Source: Robiginitalea biformata HTCC2501 (GTDB lineage Bacteria > Bacteroidota > Bacteroidia > Flavobacteriales > Flavobacteriaceae). Taken from it: 64,000 nt of DNA. Positions 17,788-25,249 of the stretch are shown piece by piece. The stretch lies in NCBI RefSeq assembly GCF_000024125.1, contig NC_013222.1, positions 2,148,501-2,212,500 of the forward strand. Reading direction: 5' to 3'. The position numbers and the translations under genes were made by a program. Numbering within the stretch: the first letter of the stretch is position 1; each line of letters begins with the position of its first letter. The notes under the pieces are model-generated. The model was not told the DNA's origin and did no database searches. It saw only the letters and a program-made list of their open reading frames with translations.

Positions 17788-18657
17788 ATGAAGAGAACAT
17801 ACCACCTCCGCGTTGCAGGCCTGCTCCTGGCAGCGGGCCTTTTGGCAGGGATTTCCTGTGGCGAAACCACCCGCAGAGAGTCGGCTAACAAACCCGAAGC
17901 AGGCGAATCGCAGGCTTTGGAAGGCGAATCGCAGGCAATGGAAGGTGAATCGCAGGCCGGGGAGGGCGAAATTCAGGCCGCGGAGGGCGCAGGACCCCCG
18001 GAAACGGACGCAGCAGCCGGCGAGACCACATGGGCCGGCGGGGAGGCAACCGGAGTGGGGGAGCCGCAATCTGCCCCCAATCCGCCTTCCCTGGAGTCCC
18101 TGCCGGACACGACGTTTATCCGTCTGGCGGATTACAGCGATGCATTCGCCTACGACCTGCGCTATGCGACGGATAACAATTTCCTTGGGGAAGTAGTCTA
18201 TCCGTGCGGGGAGTGCTATACCCGGGTCAAAACCGCCAGGGCCCTCCTGGCCGCAAATGCAGATTTTCGGAAGCAGGGCCTGCGCATCCGGTTTTTTGAT
18301 TGCTACCGGCCCAATTCCGTGCAATACAAGATGTGGGAATTGGTGCCGAACCCGCAATACGTGGCCAACCCGGAAAAAGGGTCCATCCACAATAAAGGCG
18401 GGGCAGTGGACATCACTCTGGAAACCCTGGAAGGGGAGCCGTTGGAGATGGGGACGGACTTCGATTTTTTTGGCCCGAAGGCCCATCACGATCACACGAA
18501 TTTGCCGGAGGCCGTGCTGGAAAACCGGAAAATACTCAAAGAAACCATGGAATCGCATGGTTTTTTGTCCATACGGACCGAATGGTGGCACTACAACCTA
18601 CGGGCCGCCGTCAATGACCCCGTGGACAATTTCCAATGGCCGTGCCCGTCGTCCTGA
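17788..18657 (+). CDS. D-Ala-D-Ala dipeptidase (VanX/DdpX-type, M15D) lipoprotein
   Basis: This lipoprotein has 289 residues; its lipobox ends LLAGISC. It should hydrolyse D-alanyl-D-alanine in the periplasm. The zinc site is visible in SIHNKGGAVDITL (His and Asp of the SxHxxGxAxD motif) and in the C-terminal EWWHYN (ExxH). An acidic linker with four seven-residue repeats (GESQALE type) separates the anchor from the enzyme and is unusual. No vanH, vanA or vanRS genes are nearby, so this is more likely used for peptidoglycan or nutrient turnover than for glycopeptide resistance. The stop codon abuts the stop of the convergent oxidoreductase gene (TGATCA). Confidence 0.9.
   Translation: MKRTYHLRVAGLLLAAGLLAGISCGETTRRESANKPEAGESQALEGESQAMEGESQAGEGEIQAAEGAGPPETDAAAGETTWAGGEATGVGEPQSAPNPPSLESLPDTTFIRLADYSDAFAYDLRYATDNNFLGEVVYPCGECYTRVKTARALLAANADFRKQGLRIRFFDCYRPNSVQYKMWELVPNPQYVANPEKGSIHNKGGAVDITLETLEGEPLEMGTDFDFFGPKAHHDHTNLPEAVLENRKILKETMESHGFLSIRTEWWHYNLRAAVNDPVDNFQWPCPSS
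17902..17985 (+). repeat. Four 21-base in-frame repeats in the VanX-like lipoprotein
   Basis: Four tandem 21-base units encode GESQALE, GESQAME, GESQAGE and GEIQAAE. They form an acidic spacer just after the lipid anchor. The third-position differences show they are not a very recent expansion, but copy number could still vary between strains. Confidence 0.85.
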
Positions 18658-20025
18658 TCAGGCGCCGCTATACGGGTGTTCCCAGCCTTCCCGGTAAGCC
18701 CGCTTCAGCAATGCGCTCGCTTCGGGGTCGCCCGGGATGGTTTTGGCCGAAGGGTCGTATGTAAGTGGCCGTTCCAGCTTTTGGGACAGGTTGGCGATGA
18801 TACAGCTCGCCGAGGAGATATGCCCTTCTTCAATATCCGAAAACGGCCGGGTGTTGCTCTCAATGGCCGCCAGGAAATTGATCATGTGCCGGCGGGTGGC
18901 CGGCACGGCATTCAGTTCAATATCGGCCTCATTGACGTCTTCCGGGAATTTCTCGCGTTCGTAAAGGACATCCCCGTGAATGGGTTCCCCGTCTCCCTGT
19001 GGGGTAAAGTCGTATTGCATCGTACTGCCCACGAGCGTGCCCTTTTCCCCGTATATCCGAAATGCCCAGGGATACTCCGGGTCCGGGGGTGTGCCCCAAC
19101 TGCGGTGCTGCCAGTGGACATCGAAATCGTCGTATTCAAAGACCGCCGACTGGGTGTCCGTGATATTCGACTCCCCGCCGGTCTGGACAAAGATACCGCC
19201 ATGGGAGGTAATCCGGTTGGGCCACCGGAGGTCGAGCATCCAGCGGACCGTGTCGAGCATGTGCACGCACATATCCCCCATGATGCCGTTCCCGTATTCC
19301 ATGAATGTACGCCACCACCTCTTGTGCGGCAGGCCGTCGTAGGCCCGCATCGGGGCGGGGCCCGTCCACAATTCGTAGTCGAAGAAATCCGGTACTTCCT
19401 GCACGGGCGGATCGCCGTTGGCGCGCATGTGGTAATAGCAACAGATTTCTACATGCCCGATCTTCCCGAGCATCCCGGTGTCGATGAATTTTTCCTTGGC
19501 ATCCTGCAGGTGGGGGGTGCTCCTTCGCTGAGTGCCCACCTGTACGGTCTTGTTGTAATGGCGTGCAGCGGCCAGGATGGCCTCCCCTTCCAGGACGTCC
19601 ACGCTGATGGGTTTTTGCAGGTAGACGTGGGCCCCCTGTTTCATCGCCTCGATGGCGGTCAGGGCATGCCAGTGGTCCGGGGTGCCGATCAGTACAATGT
19701 CGAGCTCCGTTTCGGCGAGCATTTTCCTGTAGTCGCTGAAAAGGCGGGGTTTGCCCATGGCGCCTGGCCGTTCCATGGTGAGGCGCGCGGCTTCTTCCAG
19801 CATCTTACGGTCCACGTCGCAGAGGGCCATCACTTCCACCGGGGCCACCTGCATCAGCCTCCAGAGGTCCATCTTGCCGTACCACCCGGTGCCTATCAGG
19901 CCCACTTTCCAGGGCTTATCCCGGTAGATCATGTCCATGCCATAGGTTCCCAGGCTGGAAAGGATGGCAACAGCGGTAGCGCCTTTCATGAATTTTCGGC
20001 GGTTGATGTAAAAGTGTGGTTCCAT
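18658..20025 (-). CDS. Gfo/Idh/MocA-family oxidoreductase with Tat signal
   Basis: This NAD(P)-dependent sugar oxidoreductase or glycosidase-like protein has 455 residues from ATG 20025; an upstream in-frame ATG at 20049 is possible. The N-terminus has a twin-arginine motif, NRRKFMKGATAVAILSSLG, so the folded protein with its cofactor is exported. The dinucleotide-binding loop reads GLIGTGWYGK, and EKP is replaced by LQKPISVD in the conserved lysine-containing segment. Exported members of this family are frequent in glycan-degrading Bacteroidota, and some use tightly bound NAD to cleave glycosides. This is a plausible role beside the GH130 and sulfatase genes. The substrate is unknown. Confidence 0.88.
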   Translation of the reverse strand: MEPHFYINRRKFMKGATAVAILSSLGTYGMDMIYRDKPWKVGLIGTGWYGKMDLWRLMQVAPVEVMALCDVDRKMLEEAARLTMERPGAMGKPRLFSDYRKMLAETELDIVLIGTPDHWHALTAIEAMKQGAHVYLQKPISVDVLEGEAILAAARHYNKTVQVGTQRRSTPHLQDAKEKFIDTGMLGKIGHVEICCYYHMRANGDPPVQEVPDFFDYELWTGPAPMRAYDGLPHKRWWRTFMEYGNGIMGDMCVHMLDTVRWMLDLRWPNRITSHGGIFVQTGGESNITDTQSAVFEYDDFDVHWQHRSWGTPPDPEYPWAFRIYGEKGTLVGSTMQYDFTPQGDGEPIHGDVLYEREKFPEDVNEADIELNAVPATRRHMINFLAAIESNTRPFSDIEEGHISSASCIIANLSQKLERPLTYDPSAKTIPGDPEASALLKRAYREGWEHPYSGA

Positions 20026-20112
20026 GGAGATCGGTTTGGTTTGTTTCAAGTTGATAGCGCCCGGTTTCGACCCGGGCTGGATTCTAAAGATATAAAATTG
20101 TCTCTTATGCAG

Positions 20113-21288
20113 CTATACAGCCTCGGCCGCCAGGACCCGTAACGCGTCGTCTGCCGCCCGGACAAAAAACAGGTAGGTGTTGCCGCCGCTTTTGATACGG
20201 TTGCGCTTGCGGATCCGGGCCACGTCCTCCGGGAAATTCCGGCTGTTTACATGCCCTTCGCGGTAGGGGAGCCTGCCGGGTTTGTACGGGTGGTTTTCCA
20301 GGATGCGAAAACGCCTGCCCGGATAGGGGATAAGCTTCTCCGAGGTGTAGAGGTGGGTATGCCGGTGGAGTTTCCCGAGACCGTACCGCGTGCCCGCCAG
20401 TTTAAAAGCCCCGGCTTTCAGCAGGGCGGCCCCGGGCTCATACAGGTATCGGGCCGGGAGGGCGAGCTGGCTGTCTGCGGATGCCTCCTCGTCCGGGTGG
20501 AAGCGGAAGGGCGGATGGCCGTCGGACAGGTCGCTGGCATGGATTCGGGGTCCGTCGGAAGCCGTACTTCGTATTACCCAGAGGAGCTCCTTCACCTCGT
20601 TTTTAACGGCTACCACGTGGATTTCCGCTACCTGCCGGAGAGCCTTCAGGCCCGCAGAAAGATCCAGCATGGGCGACGTTTTTACGAGCAGGTTATCCGA
20701 GACTCCCAACAGCAGGTCCAAATTCCCCGGAATGTCCGGGGCGTAATCCTCCAGGCGGATTACCCGGCCTTTCTTTGCATGCCGCCGGGAGGGGTCTGCG
20801 TAGATCCAGTCCGGTAGGCTGCTGCCCGGTTGGAGCCCCCGGAGGTAGTCCAGGCCGTCCCCGGGATGGACGCGGATATTCGTCGCGCCGAGCTGCCGGA
20901 AATTATGGGCGGCGATTTCCGCGAGCCCTGTGTCGATTTCAAAGTAATCCACCCGCTGCGATTGCCGGGCAAAAAAATAGGCATCCACCCCGAAACCCCC
21001 GGTGAGATCAACGAGCCAATTGCCGGATATAAGGCTCGCTTTGTAGCGGGCCGTCGCCTCCGAAGAGGCTTGCTCCAGGTTCAGTCCGGGCGGGTAGTAA
21101 ATGGCGTTGGCCCGGTGCCAGGAGGGGAGCTTTTCCAGGGTCTTTTTCCGCCCTGCAACCTGTTGCGCCAACTCCTGTGGGGTGACCCCGTCAAAAGGGC
21201 TGGATTTTAAGGCAATTGACAAAATGTCAGCCTTTAAATTATTTTTAATAAAATCCTGTACACCAGTATTTAGCAGGCTTTTATTCAA
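20113..21288 (-). CDS. Class I SAM-dependent methyltransferase with THUMP-like C-terminal domain
   Basis: This 391-residue cytoplasmic protein has a Rossmann methyltransferase core with motif I in VDLTGGFGVDAYFFA and a catalytic-loop-like YADPSRRHAKKGRVI. The C-terminal part (from about 290) resembles the THUMP-like domain seen in Bacteroidota RNA methyltransferases. The family is broadly conserved there, and a role in RNA or possibly protein modification is likely, but the target base is unknown. It is the last gene of a tight leftward operon beginning with tsaD, only seven bases after the permease gene. Confidence 0.8.
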   Translation of the reverse strand: MNKSLLNTGVQDFIKNNLKADILSIALKSSPFDGVTPQELAQQVAGRKKTLEKLPSWHRANAIYYPPGLNLEQASSEATARYKASLISGNWLVDLTGGFGVDAYFFARQSQRVDYFEIDTGLAEIAAHNFRQLGATNIRVHPGDGLDYLRGLQPGSSLPDWIYADPSRRHAKKGRVIRLEDYAPDIPGNLDLLLGVSDNLLVKTSPMLDLSAGLKALRQVAEIHVVAVKNEVKELLWVIRSTASDGPRIHASDLSDGHPPFRFHPDEEASADSQLALPARYLYEPGAALLKAGAFKLAGTRYGLGKLHRHTHLYTSEKLIPYPGRRFRILENHPYKPGRLPYREGHVNSRNFPEDVARIRKRNRIKSGGNTYLFFVRAADDALRVLAAEAV

Positions 21289-21295
21289 ATCGATG

Positions 21296-22396
21296 CTATA
21301 AGTTTTTGGTCAGGCTGCGAACCACCTTGTTTTCGGCCAGGAATTCCTTCAAAATTACCTTGATTGCCGTGTAACCGGGTACGGCTACGATCATCCCCAT
21401 CACCCCGAATAAAAGCCCCGCAATAATGATGACCAAAAAGATCTCCAGGGGGTGTGATCGCACGCTATTCGAAAAGATTACTGGCTGCGAAAAGAAGTTG
21501 TCCACCAGCTGGCCGATGGTCAGGCCCAGAAAGACCCAGCCGACGTCCGGCAGGATCACTGAACTGAAATCCGAGCCCAGGTTGCTGGTCATCGTCAGGA
21601 TGATCATGATTACCCCCCCGATAATCGGCCCGACATAGGGGATGATATTAAAAAGCGCACACAGGAAGGCAATCACCACCGCGTCTTCGATACCCACCAG
21701 CAGCAAGACCACTGTGTAGATGACGAACAGGACAAAAATCTGGCCCAACAACCCGACAAAATACCGGGACAACAGGCCTTTGATTTTTTCCAGGGATTGG
21801 AGCACCCGGCCCTCTTTGTCGTCGGGCACCAATGCTATCAGGCTATTCTGGAACAGCCGGCTGTCCTTGAGGAAGAAAAATGCGATGAACAGGACGGAAA
21901 ACAGCCCGACGCTCAGGTTGCTCAGCAAGCCAACTATGGAATTCAGCATGTCCGGGATAAATCCGATATCCAGCCCTTCCAGAACGTTTTTTTCCAGGTC
22001 GGTTTTCTCGATGAGCGCATCGATTGAGGCCGGGGAAGCCCCGAAGTACTCCGTGATTTCCAAATAGAGAGAATTCAGGTCCTTTTGCAGTTCTTCCATG
22101 TCGAGGAGGGAGAGGTTTCTGCCCTGTTCGGTGATGACGGGAATGAACAACGCAATGATCCCCGCGAGCAAACCGATCATCAGCAGGACCACCACGACTA
22201 CTGCCAGCGTATTGGGAAATTTCAGACGCTGCCGGAAAAATAACACCGCCGGCCGGCCCATCAGGGCAACTACAGCTGCAATGAGTACATAGGCAATCAC
22301 CGAGCGTATCAGGTAGAGGAAATAGGCCACCAAAACAATCGCTGCAAGGATGAAAACTGCCCTGAGAACCCCGTTGGCAATGGTTTTTGCGCGCAT
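21296..22396 (-). CDS. AI-2E family transporter (PerM/YdiK-like)
   Basis: This integral membrane protein has 366 residues and about seven or eight transmembrane helices. The family is named for an autoinducer exporter but includes sodium/proton antiporters and permeases. The typical features are paired N-terminal helices, a soluble loop (about 105-160), and C-terminal conserved segments LFNIIPYVGPIIGG and LGLTIGQLVDNFF. Substrate cannot be assigned. It lies six bases after the DUF4159 gene in the tsaD operon. Confidence 0.88.
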   Translation of the reverse strand: MRAKTIANGVLRAVFILAAIVLVAYFLYLIRSVIAYVLIAAVVALMGRPAVLFFRQRLKFPNTLAVVVVVLLMIGLLAGIIALFIPVITEQGRNLSLLDMEELQKDLNSLYLEITEYFGASPASIDALIEKTDLEKNVLEGLDIGFIPDMLNSIVGLLSNLSVGLFSVLFIAFFFLKDSRLFQNSLIALVPDDKEGRVLQSLEKIKGLLSRYFVGLLGQIFVLFVIYTVVLLLVGIEDAVVIAFLCALFNIIPYVGPIIGGVIMIILTMTSNLGSDFSSVILPDVGWVFLGLTIGQLVDNFFSQPVIFSNSVRSHPLEIFLVIIIAGLLFGVMGMIVAVPGYTAIKVILKEFLAENKVVRSLTKNL

Positions 22397-22402
22397 TTTC
22401 AG

Positions 22403-23044
22403 TTAGTTTTTAAAAGCGTAATTGACAATATTGGCCCCCATTTGCAAGGCCTTTTGCCGAACTTCTTCCGGGTCGTTGTGCACCTCCGGTTCTTCCCATC
22501 CGTCCCCGAGGTCTGCCTCCACGGTAAAGAGCAATACCAGCCGCCCCTGGTGGAAATATCCGAACGCCTGCGGGCGCTTGCCATCGTGCTCGTGGATTTT
22601 GGGCAGGCCCTCCGGAAAATCATACGGTTCTTTGAAAATCGGGTGGTCGGCACCGATTTCCTGCAGTTGTTTGTCGGGGAAGATTTTTGGCAATTCCTCT
22701 AGGAGATACTCGGCCATGCCGTAGTTGTCGTCGATGTGCAGGAACCCGCCACCGAGCAGGTAGGTCCGGATATTCGCAGCCTCCTGCTCCGAGAAGAGGA
22801 CATTGCCGTGCCCGGTCATATGCAGGAAAGGAAAGCGGAAAATATCCGGGCTGTCAGCGGCCACTGTTCCGGCCGCCGTTTCCAGGTGGGTGCCGATTTC
22901 CGCATTGCAAAAACGGATCAGGTTGGGGAGTGCCGTAGGGTTGGCGTACCAGTCACCCCCGCCCCGGTATTTGAGTACGGCCACCTCCTGGGCCTGGCCG
23001 AAACCGGTACACGCTAAAGCCATTAGGGCTGCCAGAATCCTCAT
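22403..23044 (-). CDS. DUF4159 domain protein, secreted
   Basis: This 213-residue protein has a signal peptide (MRILAALMAL to GQAQ) followed by one DUF4159 domain. Conserved segments include KYRGGGDWYANP near the start, FLHMTGHGNVLFSEQEA, and a central GGFLHIDDNYG. The fold is glutamine-amidotransferase-like by family knowledge, and it may bind a ligand at the envelope. No enzymatic role is established. It sits three bases after rsmE and six before the AI-2E permease, so it is co-expressed with them. Confidence 0.85.
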   Translation of the reverse strand: MRILAALMALACTGFGQAQEVAVLKYRGGGDWYANPTALPNLIRFCNAEIGTHLETAAGTVAADSPDIFRFPFLHMTGHGNVLFSEQEAANIRTYLLGGGFLHIDDNYGMAEYLLEELPKIFPDKQLQEIGADHPIFKEPYDFPEGLPKIHEHDGKRPQAFGYFHQGRLVLLFTVEADLGDGWEEPEVHNDPEEVRQKALQMGANIVNYAFKN

Positions 23045-23047
23045 GGG

Positions 23048-23755
23048 TTATCCGTTGTTTATCAGGTTGACTGTGGTACAGGCCACCAGGGCGGCGGTTT
23101 CCGTCCGCAGCCTGTATTCGCCCAGGGAAACCGGAATAAAGCCTTTCTCGCAAGCCATCTGGATTTCATCGTGCGTGAAGTCGCCTTCAGGGCCAATGAG
23201 GATGATGACGTCCTTGTCTGCCGCCACCCGCCTTTTGAGATCCATCTTTTCGTCCTCCTCACAGTGGGCGATAAACTTCAGGACAGGCTGCTCCCGTTCC
23301 AGGAACTCCCGGAGCGCAACCGGTTCTTCCAATTCGGGCAGATAGGTCCTCAGGCTTTGCTTCATCGCCTCCTGGACCACCCGCTGCATCCGTTCCATCG
23401 GGAGTTTCCTGCGTTCCGACCGCTGGCAGATCACAGGGGTTATCCTGTCGATCCCGATTTCAGTGGCCTTCTCCAGGAACCATTCAAACCGATCCGTTTT
23501 CTTGGTCGGGGCTACAGCCACATGCAGGCTGTACATTTTCGGGTGGAATTTGCGCGTTTCGAGCAGCTTGCCCATACACCGTTCCGGATTGGCTTCGAGG
23601 ATTTCGGCTACGAACAGATACCCCTTCCCGTTGGTGATATGGAGTTGGTCGCCGGCTTTTTTGCGCAAAACTTTGACGATATGGCGGCTTTCCTCCGGGG
23701 TAAACGAAAATTGGTTGACGCTGGTATCCAGGAGCGGATGATAGAAATAATTCAT
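23048..23755 (-). CDS. rsmE: 16S rRNA (uracil1498-N3)-methyltransferase
   Basis: This enzyme of 235 residues methylates U1498 in 16S rRNA using SAM. The ATG at 23755 is chosen because MNYFYHPLL begins the conserved N-terminal PUA-like domain, and because it overlaps the upstream stop by four bases (ATGA). The SPOUT knot is seen in LIGPEGDFTHDE and VSLGEYRLRTETAALVA at the C-terminus. The length is normal. Confidence 0.95.
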   Translation of the reverse strand: MNYFYHPLLDTSVNQFSFTPEESRHIVKVLRKKAGDQLHITNGKGYLFVAEILEANPERCMGKLLETRKFHPKMYSLHVAVAPTKKTDRFEWFLEKATEIGIDRITPVICQRSERRKLPMERMQRVVQEAMKQSLRTYLPELEEPVALREFLEREQPVLKFIAHCEEDEKMDLKRRVAADKDVIILIGPEGDFTHDEIQMACEKGFIPVSLGEYRLRTETAALVACTTVNLINNG

Positions 23756-24117
23756 TTTCCGGCTATGCGTTTTGGGGGAGCGCTTTTCTGGCGGGCGTGC
23801 TCCAGCCCCCATTCAATCCATTGTTCCATCTCTGAATCGTCGCGAAACCCTTCCGGGTCCACAAATACGAATTCCTTCATAACCCGGCCGGTAAAATCCA
23901 TGGGCCGCGCACCCCTGCGGAGGAGCGCTTGCTCCATGGCGTTTGCAGGTACCCGGGCCATGAGCGAATGGCCTACGACCCCCACGCTCATCTTACCCTT
24001 GTAGAGATAGGCGAGCCCGCCAAACATGTATTTCACGGTCAGGTGCTTCGAGGCCTCGGGATGACGGGATTCGAGCATCCGGTTCAGCCGATCTTCCAAT
24101 TCCTTGCTATAGGGCAT
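23752..24117 (-). CDS. TfoX/Sxy N-terminal domain protein
   Basis: This small cytoplasmic protein of 121 residues matches the TfoX N-terminal domain, with KYMFGGLAYLYKGKMSVGVVG as core (KYMFGGLAYLYKG) and DFTGRVMKEFVFVDPEG later. In Proteobacteria the two-domain TfoX is a competence regulator. Single-domain versions in Bacteroidota have no shown role in competence. It overlaps rsmE by four bases and follows tsaD by 12, so translation is probably coupled. Confidence 0.86.
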   Translation of the reverse strand: MPYSKELEDRLNRMLESRHPEASKHLTVKYMFGGLAYLYKGKMSVGVVGHSLMARVPANAMEQALLRRGARPMDFTGRVMKEFVFVDPEGFRDDSEMEQWIEWGLEHARQKSAPPKRIAGK

Positions 24118-24129
24118 TGCGTGGGTTCT

Positions 24130-25167
24130 TTAGTGGGGCTGACCGCCGATGCGGTACCTGGCCTGAGCCGATACCCCCAGGTCCGTAAACCTGTTGTCAA
24201 GATACTTTAAATATCCTACAATTCCTATCATGCCGGCGTTGTCCGTACAGTATTGGAACGGCGGGATATACGTGGTCCAGCCCAGTTTATGCTCGGCTTC
24301 GGACAGGGCCTGGCGGATACCCGAGTTGGCCGCCACCCCGCCGCCGATGGCGATATGCCGGATCCCGGTTTCCCGGGCCGCCTTTTTCAGCTTTTGCATC
24401 AGGATGGTAACTATCGTTTGCTGTAAAGAGGCACAGATATTGTCCCGTTCCCTGGCAACGAAATCCGGGTCGTTTTTTGTGTTGCGCTGGATGAAGTACA
24501 GGACGCTCGTCTTCAGCCCGCTGAAGCTGAAATTGAGCCCGTCCACTTTGGGGATCGGGAAGTCGAATGCCTCCGGGTTTCCCTGGCCGGCGTACTTGTC
24601 TATCAGCGGCCCGCCCGGGTAGGGCAACCCGAGGAGTTTGGCCGTCTTGTCGAAGGCTTCGCCAACTGCGTCGTCCAGGGTTTCGCCCAGGACCTCCATG
24701 TCGAAATAACCATTCACCTTCACAATCTGGGTATGGCCCCCGCTGATGGTCATTGCCAGAAAGGGGAATGGGGGCGGGGACTTGCCAGGGGTCTCGATAA
24801 AATGCGCCAGGATATGGGCTTCCATGTGGTTGACCTCGATAAGGGGGATGCCCAGGCCAAGGGCGAGGGACTTGGCAAAGGAGGTGCCGACCAGGAGGGA
24901 ACCCAAAAGTCCCGGACCCCTAGTAAAAGCTATGGCCGATAGGAGTTTTTTGTCGATATTTGCCTTGGCCAGTGCCTGGTGTACCAGGGGGACGATATGC
25001 TGCTGATGGGCCCTTGAGGCCAATTCGGGTACCACACCGCCATATTCCCGGTGAATCTGCTGGGTAGCCACCAGGTTGCTCAGCGTTTTGCGGCCGTGCA
25101 AAACAGCTACAGATGTGTCGTCGCAGGACGACTCGATCGCCAGGATGTAAATGTCTTTCTCGCGCAT
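24130..25167 (-). CDS. tsaD: tRNA N6-adenosine threonylcarbamoyltransferase
   Basis: This 345-residue protein transfers the threonylcarbamoyl group to A37 of ANN-decoding tRNAs (t6A), with TsaB and TsaE. ATG 25167 gives the standard start MREKDIYILAIESSCDDTS; the open frame upstream is not conserved-looking. Metal-binding His114 and His118 lie in NHMEAH, and RGPGLLGSLLVG is the family nucleotide-binding segment. It is first in a six-gene leftward operon. A perfect flavobacterial -7 box lies at 25195-25202, giving a leader of about 22 bases. Confidence 0.97.
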   Translation of the reverse strand: MREKDIYILAIESSCDDTSVAVLHGRKTLSNLVATQQIHREYGGVVPELASRAHQQHIVPLVHQALAKANIDKKLLSAIAFTRGPGLLGSLLVGTSFAKSLALGLGIPLIEVNHMEAHILAHFIETPGKSPPPFPFLAMTISGGHTQIVKVNGYFDMEVLGETLDDAVGEAFDKTAKLLGLPYPGGPLIDKYAGQGNPEAFDFPIPKVDGLNFSFSGLKTSVLYFIQRNTKNDPDFVARERDNICASLQQTIVTILMQKLKKAARETGIRHIAIGGGVAANSGIRQALSEAEHKLGWTTYIPPFQYCTDNAGMIGIVGYLKYLDNRFTDLGVSAQARYRIGGQPH

Positions 25168-25194
25168 GCGGTTTTGGAACAAAAATTGGTTGTG

Positions 25195-25202
25195 CAAAGG
25201 TA
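25195..25202 (-). promoter_or_regulatory. Flavobacterial -7 box for the tsaD operon
   Basis: Read leftward the sequence is TACCTTTG, an exact match to TAnnTTTG. It lies 27 bases before the tsaD ATG, which places the transcript start near 25189. Confidence 0.55.
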
Positions 25203-25249
25203 AATGAATACGCCCTATCAGAAAACTCCGTAAAATAATCGTCCGCCTT

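Noticed and set aside
17788..18657. Vancomycin resistance determinant
   Set aside because: Only a VanX-type enzyme is present; vanH, a D-Ala-D-Lac ligase and a VanRS pair are missing, and the protein is exported.
20059..20077. GCCCGG / CCGGGC hairpin after the THUMP-like methyltransferase gene
   Set aside because: The 6-bp stem has no T run and lies just before the Gfo/Idh start, so neither a terminator nor an operator can be supported.
18676..20142. 488-codon open frame opposite the Gfo/Idh gene
   Set aside because: It is antisense to a clear oxidoreductase and shows no domain.
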